A stretch of DNA of 40,088 nucleotides from Halalkalibacter wakoensis JCM 9140 (GTDB lineage: Bacteria > Bacillota > Bacilli > Bacillales > Bacillaceae_D), in the NCBI RefSeq assembly GCF_000513095.1, contig NZ_BAUT01000034.1:1-40088 (forward strand), read 5' to 3'. A program made the translations under genes and the position numbers. Below, one piece after another: positions 17,029 through 25,142 of the stretch (the first letter of the stretch is position 1; each line of letters opens with the position of its first letter). Under the pieces are notes generated by a model. The model had not been told where the DNA came from, did not search any database, and saw only the letters and a program-made list of their open reading frames with translations.

Positions 17029-17379
17029 CTATATTCCCTCCTCTAAGTCCCTTTTCAGTTCCATAAGGAAGGATAAGTCCTCACTAAAGCCTTGTAAAAT
17101 TCCTTTTACCTCATTAGACTTTGGAGTAGAAGAACCTCTATTTAAACAAGATTTAACCAAATCATTGTCTCTATATTGTTCACTAATGAAATACTCAGGT
17201 TTACAATATAACACTTGAGAAATAAAACTTATAGTCAATTCATCAATTTTATCGTAGCTAACTTCATTATTCAAAATTGATTTTAAATCATCAGCGTCAA
17301 TTAGGGCTTCTTCACATAACTCATCACCAGACATATTAAAACAATCCATTCTCTCTTTTAATACATCTCCAATATACAT
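17029..17379 (-). CDS. XRE-like DNA-binding regulator / antitoxin
   Basis: 116 residues. The first 70 have the shape of a lambda-repressor helix-turn-helix as in HigA-like antitoxins: IGDVLKERMDCFNMSGDELCEEALIDADDLKSILNNE, then a C-terminal helix rich in acidic residues. The ATG follows GGGGGGATA. As first gene of the cassette it probably represses its own promoter and is the likely substrate of the ImmA-like protease. Sequence match to XRE is weak, so the call rests partly on context. Confidence 0.65.
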   Translation of the reverse strand: MYIGDVLKERMDCFNMSGDELCEEALIDADDLKSILNNEVSYDKIDELTISFISQVLYCKPEYFISEQYRDNDLVKSCLNRGSSTPKSNEVKGILQGFSEDLSFLMELKRDLEEGI

Positions 17380-17654
17380 ACCTATCCCCCCAACCTTTAC
17401 TCTTTTATCAATTAAATTTACTTACTTTTTTGTTCATTATAACACCTCTTTCGGATAAAATGTAATTATTTTCTATTTTATATATATGAAAAAATATTTA
17501 TTACTGTTAATAAAATGTTATAAATCAACAAAATTAGTAAAGGTGATTATCATATATATATTTCCTTTTAGAATTTTTTTATTCAAAGTATTTTAATAGT
17601 GTTCAATTCTACGATTTCGATCAGCCAATTCCTAGGCATCAAACTAAACCCATA
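17380..17654. other. AT-rich spacer between the recombinase and the XRE operon
   Basis: 275 bp, strongly AT-rich, with no supportable ORF. It should hold the promoter of the XRE-ImmA-PIN operon. No clear attachment core could be recognised, although large serine recombinase elements often keep their att site beside the recombinase gene. Confidence 0.5.
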
Positions 17655-19340
17655 CTAATCTCTAATTGGTTCTACTTCTTTAGCATAAACATCTAAATAA
17701 ACACAAAAAGGAGAAGATGAGTCAGTATCGAGCGACTCATCTTCTCCTTTATTGCTTAGATATTTAATTATATCTTGATTAAACTTCAACCGAATGGTTT
17801 CTACATTCCTACGATCGTCTACTGTTATTTCGTCAATCAGAAGATGTACTAACCGCTTTTGTTGCTCGTTATTAGTGTGTTCTTGAAACACTTGCTGAAA
17901 CTTCGTCAATACTTCTTTCACAAATTTATAAGAGATTTCACTAACTGAGCTATTCTCTAATTTTTCTCGGATAGGTTTCAGTCTATTCTCTAAGCGCTCA
18001 TTCTCCTGACTTAATTTAGCTAACCTTTCTTGTAAATCACTCTTATCTATAATGCCATCTTCATATAATCCTAGCACTTTATCCTTTTTTGCCTGTAACG
18101 AAGATATTGATTTCTTTAAGTGTTCAAACTCTTTTTGCATAGGTTCTGCTTGATCATTATTATTTTGATTTACTCTTTTCAACACATCATGTAATAGCTC
18201 ATTACTAGTAGCTAATGCATTTAACTTACTAAAGACAAATTGATTTGCTTTGTCTACTCTTACTCCATTAGATTTACAAGCTATTGTTCCTTTGTTTTTC
18301 CAAGCACCACATACATAGTATTCCAGTACCCGTTTTGTACCATCTTTGTTCCTATTATTTGTTCTACTTAGAACTGTGCTTGCTCCACAAGTAGGACATT
18401 TCAAAATCCCTGTAAGTGGATAATTACCACTGTGTACTCGATTAGGTTTTCCTGTTCTAGTTTTTAAGATCGCCTGTGCCTGTTCCCATGTTTCACGTGA
18501 AACGATAGGATTATGTTTCCCTTTCTCTATAATAGGGTCGGGATTGATGTTATTTCTTCGTTTCTCGTTCCAGTCTCTTCTCACATTATATCGAATATAG
18601 CCAGCGTAGACTGGATTGGTGACGATCGTTTTTATCGCATTGATAGTAAAGTAGTTCCCCTTCTTACTAAGATGTCCTTCCTTATTCACTCGATTTGCAA
18701 TAGACTTATAGCCATTTCCCTCTGTATATAACTGAAAGATACGTCTTACCGTTTGAGCTTCTTTTTCATTAATGACTAGCTTACTCATTCTTCTTTTGCG
18801 ATTCTCAACATTTGTATGAACAGTATCATAACCTAACACTTGTCCACCATTCCAAGATCCTTCTCTAGCTCTTGCCAACATTCCCATTTTTACATTCTCG
18901 GCAATGTTTTCTCTTTCATATTCAGCCAAAGCAGACATCATGTACAACCGAAAACGTCCTTCTTTTGTTTCATTCTCATGATTTTCAGAATAAGATTGAA
19001 AGACGATATTATTTTTATCGAGTAACTCAATGATCTTTAAGGTATCAAGAATGTTACGTGCAAGTCGATTGGTTTTCCATACAATAACTATGTCAAACTC
19101 TTTTTGACTTGCATCTCTCAATAATTGCTGTAGTGCTTCCCGTTTCTTTATCGACTTACCACTAATTCCTCGATCAATATACTCTTGGAAAACTTCATGA
19201 CCCTTGTCCTTACACCATTCCTTTAAGAGACGTAGCTGCTCATCAATGCTATATCCTTCTTCTGCTTGCTCAGTTGTAGATACACGAGCATAGATTGCGA
19301 CTTTCTTTACACCAAATTCCTCTTTTGCATTAGAAAACAT
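17655..19340 (-). CDS. Large serine recombinase (site-specific integrase)
   Basis: 561 residues. The resolvase domain opens with VAIYARVSTTEQAEEGYSIDEQL, in which S21 is the catalytic serine, and continues with VVWKTNRLARN and the arginine-rich ERENIAENVKMG. The recombinase domain (GYDTV...IFQLYTEGNGYKSIA) and a zinc ribbon (CPTCG...YYVCG...CKSNG) follow, then a long coiled coil near residues 400-470. These are the standard modules of integrases from phages and integrative elements. The ATG overlaps the stop of a 44-codon ORF (TAATG). The last 30 or so codons contain a strong inverted repeat that looks like a terminator, so the C-terminal tail may not be ancestral. Confidence 0.95.
   Translation of the reverse strand: MFSNAKEEFGVKKVAIYARVSTTEQAEEGYSIDEQLRLLKEWCKDKGHEVFQEYIDRGISGKSIKKREALQQLLRDASQKEFDIVIVWKTNRLARNILDTLKIIELLDKNNIVFQSYSENHENETKEGRFRLYMMSALAEYERENIAENVKMGMLARAREGSWNGGQVLGYDTVHTNVENRKRRMSKLVINEKEAQTVRRIFQLYTEGNGYKSIANRVNKEGHLSKKGNYFTINAIKTIVTNPVYAGYIRYNVRRDWNEKRRNNINPDPIIEKGKHNPIVSRETWEQAQAILKTRTGKPNRVHSGNYPLTGILKCPTCGASTVLSRTNNRNKDGTKRVLEYYVCGAWKNKGTIACKSNGVRVDKANQFVFSKLNALATSNELLHDVLKRVNQNNNDQAEPMQKEFEHLKKSISSLQAKKDKVLGLYEDGIIDKSDLQERLAKLSQENERLENRLKPIREKLENSSVSEISYKFVKEVLTKFQQVFQEHTNNEQQKRLVHLLIDEITVDDRRNVETIRLKFNQDIIKYLSNKGEDESLDTDSSSPFCVYLDVYAKEVEPIRD
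17696..17750 (-). terminator. Terminator-like hairpin inside the 3' end of the recombinase gene
   Basis: Perfect 17-bp inverted repeat (17707-17723 with 17734-17750), 10-nt loop, followed on the minus strand by TTTTTGTGTTT. It lies about 40-95 nt before the recombinase stop codon, within the coding frame. Confidence 0.7.
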
Positions 19341-19474
19341 TATTCTTCACCCCCTTCCATTTTTTGATCAATATCATTCTTAGTATCTTTCTTTGTATTT
19401 TTAGCATATGAGACAACAACCTCTGCTATTAAACTAACTAATAAGTCGTAGTTTGCTTTGTAACTGGTTTCCAT
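19340..19474 (-). CDS. 44-residue ORF coupled to the serine recombinase
   Basis: ATG after AGGGGGAAG. The product is amphipathic then Lys/Asp-rich, and its stop codon overlaps the recombinase start by one base. Its own last codons (GGAAGGGGGTGAAG) form the recombinase ribosome site. The strong initiation signal and the overlap argue for a real leader ORF that couples recombinase translation. No known family. Confidence 0.65.
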   Translation of the reverse strand: METSYKANYDLLVSLIAEVVVSYAKNTKKDTKNDIDQKMEGGEE

Positions 19475-19508
19475 AATTACTTCCCCCTATTTAATCTAGA
19501 ATGTCATT

Positions 19509-20015
19509 TTACTTGCAACCGCTATTGGATTTTGAAATTTCAAACTTCAACTGATAATCTTTAACTCCAATCTCGTCTAATATCCTACTTATATATGAAC
19601 CTAGATATTGGTTTACTTGATGACGAACCTCTCTAATTGAGTTAACAACTGGTTCTCCAATACCATAGCAAAGAATATTAATCTGATTAGTGTCAGTGGA
19701 AACTTCTATTACATCTAACTCATTACTAATTTCTTCAAGAACATAATTAAGCTGATCTGGATTTAGTGGTTTCTCGAAACTAAGCCAATGTTTTTGTATG
19801 AATAGTCTTTCATTATTTTGCTGTATTTCCACAAGACTATTAGAAGAAATTTCAACAGAATAGGTTGTTTTTTCTAGCTTCGCATTCAAAAGCGAAAGGA
19901 TTGTTTTCTCATCAAGCTCATTTGCAAGTTTCTTTAGGTCATAACTACAAATTTCGTCTTCTATTACCTCCATAAGACTTAGTTCTTCATTTGATATCTC
20001 ACGTAATTCTTCCAT
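19509..20015 (-). CDS. Hypothetical protein of the integrated element
   Basis: 168 residues from the ATG at 20015, chosen because GAGGG lies 8 nt upstream; the ATG at 20030 overlaps that site. Acidic N-terminal helices (MEELREISNEELSLMEVIEDE) are followed by a mixed region with alternating beta-like segments. No motif or family recognised. It lies between the recombinase pair and the ATPase gene, all on one strand. Confidence 0.6.
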   Translation of the reverse strand: MEELREISNEELSLMEVIEDEICSYDLKKLANELDEKTILSLLNAKLEKTTYSVEISSNSLVEIQQNNERLFIQKHWLSFEKPLNPDQLNYVLEEISNELDVIEVSTDTNQINILCYGIGEPVVNSIREVRHQVNQYLGSYISRILDEIGVKDYQLKFEISKSNSGCK

Positions 20016-20137
20016 AGAATATACCCTCATAACTATTATATATTTTTTAAAACCTTTTTCTTCCAGTTAATTGCATTTACGTAACGTTTAGTAGAGCGCT
20101 TTTTACTTCTTTTATTGGACTGATTCAGTTTTTGTTC

Positions 20138-20198
20138 CTAAAGTAGTGTCAGTAGCATCAGTAGCAATACGACATTTCCGTTACTGACGCTACTTTAG
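20138..20198. repeat. Imperfect inverted repeat with GTAGCGTCAG core, right of the 19.5 kb gene
   Basis: 19-nt arms (20138-20156 and 20180-20198) match except at two positions that still allow G-U pairs. The centre also has a 9-bp direct repeat TCAGTAGCA. It lacks a T-run, so it is not a terminator. The same core recurs at 24151-24197. Confidence 0.6.
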
Positions 20199-20211
20199 CT
20201 ATAGAATAGTC

Positions 20212-21795
20212 CTACCAATTATGCTTTCTCTTTGGCTTCAATACAGGACGTTTCTTTGGCACTTCCTCACCTGTTTCCGTTGATGCTTGTAACGCCTTTG
20301 TTCCTTCATTCTTAATAGATATCAATTTGCAATGCCCAGCATGGCGAATATCAAATGTAATCCCGACGTCCAACAAGTTTGACTTAACCTCTGTTAAGCG
20401 ACTGCTAAGACTATGAGCTGCTTTTGGAAATAACCTAACATGTGTATTTATCTTTTCTCTTTCGGCCACATCTTCTAACTCTTTTAGCAAAGTAGACACT
20501 GATCCTGACCAACTAGGTTCATCTTTCATTAACGCAACAACAGCATTAGCAACAGGATGTGAAGAAATCGCTTCTTCATTAGCTTGATTACGGTTATTTT
20601 GATAAGCCTGTATGAACCGTTCTCCTCCATACCCTAATACTTCAGCAATCGCGTAACCCCAGCGTGCGAAATCTGCCATACGAGGAAGTTTTTCTAGCTT
20701 TACTTTAGGATAGAGCGTCATAGCATCCGATAAAGCCTTTAGTGCTCCACCTACTATACTTGGTTTATCTGCCTCAAACGCTGACCATACCATACTCTCT
20801 TCCCTTCGCTCATTTTCTGGAATTCTTTCTAATTCGATAATTGCTGAACGGTCAATTAAATCAGCTTTGGTTACCACAACATTAATACCTGTTAATCCAA
20901 CACATCTTCGAATATCAAGTAATGTTTCATCGTCATCAGTCCATAATGCACGTTTGCTAAATCCGCCACCAGTTGATGAAATACATAGCAGGTTACTCTT
21001 GTCTGGCGATAATCCTTCTAAATTGTCAAAGATCGGCATATAGTTATTGGCTAATGATAGTACTAAATCTTGAATGCTATTTGGCATTGTCAACAAGTCC
21101 CTCACTGCTGGATCAACAACTTGTCGTGTCATACGCATGGAGGTTGATTTTGAAGCACCCTTTTCGCCACTTAAAACAAGTACTAAATGAGGAATGTTTG
21201 GGATAAAACAAGTAATAACGTAAACAAGGTATAAAAGTTGATCATCTTCTTTTTTAATTCTCACATGATCGAGTAACAATCTAATATCTCCATCAAAATC
21301 CGGTTCAACCTGTGCTTTCATATTTTTATTACGAGTAAATAGCGTGGGTGGGTCTGCTAGTACAGTACATTTACCTGGTTCAATGACTACGGCACGCCAC
21401 CCCTCATTTGTTAGATCATAATAGTATTTTCCATCTTTCTCCGCTACTCGTATGTGCAAGGTGTGTTCCTCTCCTTCAAACGCTGCTTTCATTTCTATAA
21501 CACCAATTGCTTGGTTCATAGCATCAGGTGTTGGAGGTTTACCTGTTTCATCATAGAATTGCTTCATCAACCACATCTTAAATCTCTTACTTTTAACTTT
21601 CCAAACTTCCTTATGATCATTTACTACTAAGGCAGCAAATGCTTCTTGTAATTCATTTTCAAAGAATTCCGCTTTGCTCCCTAATCGAATAAGGGTTTCC
21701 GCTTGCGTTTCTTTTTTCTCATCTTCGCGCTCTTTAGATCCACTATCTCCCATAGGATTAGTTGGTTTGCGGACAATTTTTGTTCCTTTTAGCAT
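20212..21795 (-). CDS. P-loop ATPase, putative replication helicase of the element
   Basis: 527 residues. Walker A is at G210-T218 (SGEKGASKST). A hydrophobic-acidic Walker B-like strand follows (YMPIFDNLEGL), then STGGGFSKRALW and an arginine-containing segment (VVTKADLIDRSAIIELERI). This layout resembles the D5/SF3-like helicase ATPases of phages and integrative elements, usually with a primase-like N-terminal half. The N-terminal 150 residues (KSKRFKMWLMKQFYDETGKPPTPDAMNQ) look like the domain found before such ATPases. It probably helps the excised element replicate. Ends in a basic tail. The exact family is not certain. Confidence 0.7.
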   Translation of the reverse strand: MLKGTKIVRKPTNPMGDSGSKEREDEKKETQAETLIRLGSKAEFFENELQEAFAALVVNDHKEVWKVKSKRFKMWLMKQFYDETGKPPTPDAMNQAIGVIEMKAAFEGEEHTLHIRVAEKDGKYYYDLTNEGWRAVVIEPGKCTVLADPPTLFTRNKNMKAQVEPDFDGDIRLLLDHVRIKKEDDQLLYLVYVITCFIPNIPHLVLVLSGEKGASKSTSMRMTRQVVDPAVRDLLTMPNSIQDLVLSLANNYMPIFDNLEGLSPDKSNLLCISSTGGGFSKRALWTDDDETLLDIRRCVGLTGINVVVTKADLIDRSAIIELERIPENERREESMVWSAFEADKPSIVGGALKALSDAMTLYPKVKLEKLPRMADFARWGYAIAEVLGYGGERFIQAYQNNRNQANEEAISSHPVANAVVALMKDEPSWSGSVSTLLKELEDVAEREKINTHVRLFPKAAHSLSSRLTEVKSNLLDVGITFDIRHAGHCKLISIKNEGTKALQASTETGEEVPKKRPVLKPKRKHNW

Positions 21796-21807
21796 TAAAA
21801 ATACCTC

Positions 21808-22197
21808 CTACTTTTTAGTTAGAATAGAATATTTAAAGTGTCTCTTCTTCAATATCGGCTTACAAATAAGCTCAATCTGCTCTGTAGGAATCGATATCCC
21901 ACATTTGACCTCTAAAAAATTTGACTCTAATAACAGTCTCCATTTAACATGCAAAACCAACTTAATCATTTCTTTCTGTTTATCAATTGCTTCAATGACA
22001 TATCCGTCTTGAGAATAACCAAATGTTATATTTTGAATAGTATTATCAAGAAGCCTTAATTGACTGTACACCTTCTTTGCTTTATCAAGTTCATTTTTTG
22101 AAAAATGGTATTTCACTCTGTCCACTTCGAACCCTTTAATATTTCCTCTTTGCTTCAGTACCTGAGTTGGAACTTCCACTTGAAATTGCTGTATCAT
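21808..22197 (-). CDS. Hypothetical protein of the integrated element
   Basis: 129 residues, basic, mostly beta-like with a Lys-rich end. The ATG lies 18 nt after the end of the previous gene, with a GGAGGATTG ribosome site. No recognisable domain. Transcribed between the 22215-22649 gene and the ATPase gene with short gaps, so part of one operon. Confidence 0.6.
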   Translation of the reverse strand: MIQQFQVEVPTQVLKQRGNIKGFEVDRVKYHFSKNELDKAKKVYSQLRLLDNTIQNITFGYSQDGYVIEAIDKQKEMIKLVLHVKWRLLLESNFLEVKCGISIPTEQIELICKPILKKRHFKYSILTKK

Positions 22198-22214
22198 TTT
22201 TCAATCCTCCTTTA

Positions 22215-22649
22215 TTAGTAACAACCGTTAATACCCATATTTATTGCCCATTCTTCGTTGTCTGGTAATTGTAGAAGTTCCATGATTTCTACTTTCTTTG
22301 AAGCTAATATTGAAAATGAATTTGCGATTCCATCTTCCTCACTGATCACACTATCTTCAGAGTGATCTTCTAGAACATGTGTCTCGAAATTCTCCTGGGC
22401 TTCAAACTCTAGTACTGCATGATTAAACGAATAGTCATAACTGTCATTACCATATTTTTCAATTAACTTTGTTAATGCTTTTGGTACACTTTCTAACAGA
22501 TGTACTGGAATGGACACTTTAAACCCACATGTAAAGTAATACCAAGCGTCTTCTTGTGGATCAAACTCCCCCCTAATAGATATTTCATTTGTTATTTCCT
22601 TTGAGCGAGGCGTTTTACGCTCTAATAATGATGTGATACAATTTTTCAT
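22215..22649 (-). CDS. Hypothetical acidic protein of the integrated element
   Basis: 144 residues from the ATG at 22649, chosen because GAGGAGAG lies 9 nt upstream. Acidic, with a segment FDPQEDAWYYFTCGFKVSIPVHLLE and a C-terminal LLQLPDNEEWAINMG. No known family recognised. First of three closely spaced genes ending with the ATPase. Confidence 0.6.
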   Translation of the reverse strand: MKNCITSLLERKTPRSKEITNEISIRGEFDPQEDAWYYFTCGFKVSIPVHLLESVPKALTKLIEKYGNDSYDYSFNHAVLEFEAQENFETHVLEDHSEDSVISEEDGIANSFSILASKKVEIMELLQLPDNEEWAINMGINGCY

Positions 22650-22737
22650 GTCTTTCCACTCTCCTCTGATATGTTGAATTAGTTGACTGAGCAACTTATA
22701 AATTCATCATACTTGAGAAAGTGTAATTAAATTTTTA

Positions 22738-22767
22738 TCAACCACTACTCTTTTTTTTAGTGGTTGA
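22738..22767. repeat. Hairpin between the coiled-coil gene and the downstream operon
   Basis: Perfect 10-bp arms TCAACCACTA / TAGTGGTTGA with a 10-nt T-rich loop. On the minus strand it follows the 22808-24130 gene but has no good T-run after it, so it is a weak terminator or mRNA end. Confidence 0.5.
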
Positions 22768-22807
22768 TATACAAAAAAAAGAAGGTCACAATATTCTGTG
22801 CCTTCAT

Positions 22808-24130
22808 TCAACCTTTATTTTTAATCTTAAAAGATGGAGAAACTATCTGTCCCATAAATAATTCTGATGCTTGTTGATATTTTTCAGACTGCGTTTGTAC
22901 TTGTGTATAGAATTTTAAGTAACTTTCATGTAATTCTTCTTCCAATTTTGTACCATCTTTCAAATAGTCTTGAGTTGTCTCCAACTCCTCTAACTCTTCC
23001 TGGCATGCTTGAATCATTTGAAGCAGTTGTTTTTTTCTTTTCTCTTTTGCCTCAACAAACTGTTGCTCATACTCCGATTTTGTAAGTCTTTTTTGTTCTT
23101 CTTTAAATCGCTTGATCTTTTCTACAGATGTCTGGCTTTTGTATTGATATTTTTTAATATTTTCTATAATGGACTCAATATGATGAACATGGGCATCAGC
23201 TAAACCTATAGATTGCTCTAAATACATTTCATACGCCATTCTATATTTCTTTGTGCGAGAGTCGATTTTGGCACCTACTTCTCCACCTATAAAGAGATTA
23301 ACTAATTCCTCAAATTCGTGATCATCTATCGGTAGTTCTTCCAATGTTTTTATGGCTTCAATTTTATCCTTGAGTAAGAAAGCGATGTACTGGTCCAGTT
23401 CTTCTTGTTTCCGGTATTGCCATTTTAATTCTTCTTCGTGCTTAAGTTGTTTTTCTAGTTCCTCCTGTTCTTCTGGGTTATTTTGTTTACTTGGACTATT
23501 CACTCCTTTAGTAATCAAATCATCAGTGATTTCGTGATTTCTCGCTTCCACAATTCGAATCCTCTCACTGTTCATGAAGGCTTGATAGATCCAGTCATCT
23601 AATTTTTTGTAGATATCAACCATAATATCAGGACGCTCTTTTTGGGTAATTAACTCCATTGCACAAACAAATTCAGCAATCTTTGTTGCTAGATCAGGTA
23701 ACACTTCCTTTTCCTTTAATGTATTCTGATAACTACGATGAGAGATTATCTCATTCCTTAAATAGTCAGGTAATTGATCCACTTCAGCTAATAAAGAATT
23801 AAAGTAATCTTGAAAATCAGCAACTGTTACTTTTTCTAATAGGCGTTTCCTGTAAAAGAATGGATGATGGGCTGTTGCGGAAAATAAAACTTTAAAAAGT
23901 TGATACCATTCCCATTTAAATTCAAACTCAGAATGATCGTTTTGTGGGTCTTTTTTAAAATAATTATTTTCATTATCATTAATAGGGTATATTTCAAGAA
24001 ATCGAGCAAACCTCTTATCAAAAGTGGTTTTTCCTTTGAGTCCTGCATCTTCTAGAAATTCTTTAAGTGAAACATCAATAGTACGTTCTTTATGACCTTT
24101 TGCCACTTTTTTCACCTTCCTTGTTACCAT
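22808..24130 (-). CDS. Coiled-coil hypothetical protein of the integrated element
   Basis: 440 residues from the ATG at 24130, chosen because GGGGAAG precedes it and the N-terminus becomes basic (MVTRKVKKVAKGHKERT). The middle and C-terminal parts are highly charged and helical, with long coiled coils at about residues 225-265 and 340-430 (repeating Glu/Lys/Gln/Leu). No enzymatic motif seen. A DNA-binding or structural role in the element is possible. It is the promoter-proximal gene of the minus-strand series. Confidence 0.6.
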   Translation of the reverse strand: MVTRKVKKVAKGHKERTIDVSLKEFLEDAGLKGKTTFDKRFARFLEIYPINDNENNYFKKDPQNDHSEFEFKWEWYQLFKVLFSATAHHPFFYRKRLLEKVTVADFQDYFNSLLAEVDQLPDYLRNEIISHRSYQNTLKEKEVLPDLATKIAEFVCAMELITQKERPDIMVDIYKKLDDWIYQAFMNSERIRIVEARNHEITDDLITKGVNSPSKQNNPEEQEELEKQLKHEEELKWQYRKQEELDQYIAFLLKDKIEAIKTLEELPIDDHEFEELVNLFIGGEVGAKIDSRTKKYRMAYEMYLEQSIGLADAHVHHIESIIENIKKYQYKSQTSVEKIKRFKEEQKRLTKSEYEQQFVEAKEKRKKQLLQMIQACQEELEELETTQDYLKDGTKLEEELHESYLKFYTQVQTQSEKYQQASELFMGQIVSPSFKIKNKG

Positions 24131-24150
24131 TATACTATTTTCTTCCCCAA

Positions 24151-24197
24151 GTAGCGTCAGGTGTGTAAATACAGTCAAGTGCTCCTTCTGACGCTAG
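24151..24197. repeat. Inverted repeat with GTAGCGTCAG core, upstream of the coiled-coil gene
   Basis: GTAGCGTCAG at 24151-24160 and its near-complement CTGACGCTAG at 24188-24197, 27 nt apart. It shares the core with the repeat at 20138-20198. It sits where the promoter of the coiled-coil gene should be, so it may be an operator or an origin/iteron. Confidence 0.55.
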
Positions 24198-24322
24198 ATT
24201 AGGAATAGTGATTACAGGTCACAAGGTTTTAACACTCTCTTCCACCTTTTTTATCAATATATGCAAAGGATATACCACACATCGTCAAAATATTAACCAA
24301 TGAATACTTCTCAAAAAAATAT

Positions 24323-24373
24323 AAGAAGCTGAAGTGTGCATTTGAGTAGTTCATATGCATACTTCAGCTTCTT
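24323..24373 (-). terminator. Terminator of the bactofilin-like gene, in a 313-bp gap
   Basis: 18-bp arms with one G-U pair (24323-24340 with 24356-24373); on the minus strand the stem is followed by ATATTTTTTT. Nothing else is recognisable in 24198-24510. Confidence 0.85.
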
Positions 24374-24510
24374 TGAAATTTAAGATTGCTTTAATAACGC
24401 ACCCATTCTATAAATTTGAAAACAGTGAGACGTCGATTCAAACTCGCTGGGGTTATTCCCTGACTCCTCAGTAATCCCCCTTAATCCCTATGTCTATAGT
24501 AACCATGAAC

Positions 24511-24768
24511 TTATTTTTTATTAATTATATCCCCGCTTACAGTACTTAAAAGTTCTATCTCAGCACCTTCATCATATAGATTTCCGCCAATTTGGCCTCT
24601 AATGGAGGCCTTCGAAAATTTCATCAATGTAACGTCTCCTTTCACTGGAGCTTCTAAATCTAATTTAGCACCTGGTAATACAAAAACATTGCCATCAATT
24701 TCTCCCATAACCTTTGTATCTACTTCAATAATTACTTCTCCTGTTTGTTTTCCAAAAGAGAGTTTCAA
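24511..24768 (-). CDS. Small bactofilin-like / polymer-forming protein
   Basis: 85 residues with alternating short hydrophobic-Gly turns (VMGEIDGNVFVLPGAKLDLEAPVKGDVTL...IRGQIGGNLYDEG) that look like a few rungs of a right-handed beta-helix, as in bactofilins and related polymer-forming proteins. It is shorter than normal bactofilins (100-150 residues). The TTG start follows GGAGG at 7 nt. Single gene with its own terminator at 24323-24373. Confidence 0.6.
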   Translation of the reverse strand: MKLSFGKQTGEVIIEVDTKVMGEIDGNVFVLPGAKLDLEAPVKGDVTLMKFSKASIRGQIGGNLYDEGAEIELLSTVSGDIINKK

Positions 24769-25003
24769 ATTTATTCCTCCTTTCCATTGATAATGATTGA
24801 AGAAAAATATCTGATATTATTATTAAGTATAACGTCATCATTAATATTGTCATTTATAACAAAGAACTTTGTCTTCATAAGCAAAAAATAATTATTAAAT
24901 CGTTTTTTCATTTCCTCAAGAATAACTGTCCATCTGTTAATAATACCATTAATTCCCTATTTCGGTGTTTATAAAGAAAAGTATTCAAGCGAATCTCCAC
25001 TGT

Positions 25004-25035
25004 CAAAAAGCGTTTCTGCTTGTTACAGAAACGCT
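25004..25035 (-). terminator. Terminator downstream of adaA, in a 374-bp gap
   Basis: 10-bp arms AGCGTTTCTG / CAGAAACGCT with a 7-nt loop, followed on the minus strand by TTTTTGACA. It lies about 110 nt after the adaA stop. The rest of 24769-25142 is AT-rich with no gene and should contain the promoter of the 24511-24768 gene. Confidence 0.75.
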
Positions 25036-25142
25036 CCCGCTAGCTTAGTATAATATTTGACAAAGTTAGTATATATAAATATTGTTTGAATGCGCAGTAT
25101 CGTTGTACTGTTCAACAAATATCTTGTTATAAATGACAGTTC

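Larger units (their letters stand above)
15687..24197. mobile_element. Integrated element with serine recombinase, replication-like ATPase and XRE-ImmA-PIN cassette
   Basis: All genes from 24130 down to 15687 are on the minus strand, include a large serine integrase and a helicase-like ATPase, and lack housekeeping functions. Flanking genes (rluF on the left, bactofilin-like on the right) are ordinary chromosomal ones. The exact ends and the attachment repeats were not identified, so the coordinates are the outer bounds of genes and repeats I can assign, not true att sites. No conjugation or capsid genes are visible, so it is probably a small mobilisable island or satellite. Confidence 0.6.

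Noticed and set aside
20138-20198. Terminator for the ATPase operon
   Set aside because: Neither strand has a T-run after the stem, and the stem has a 23-nt loop.
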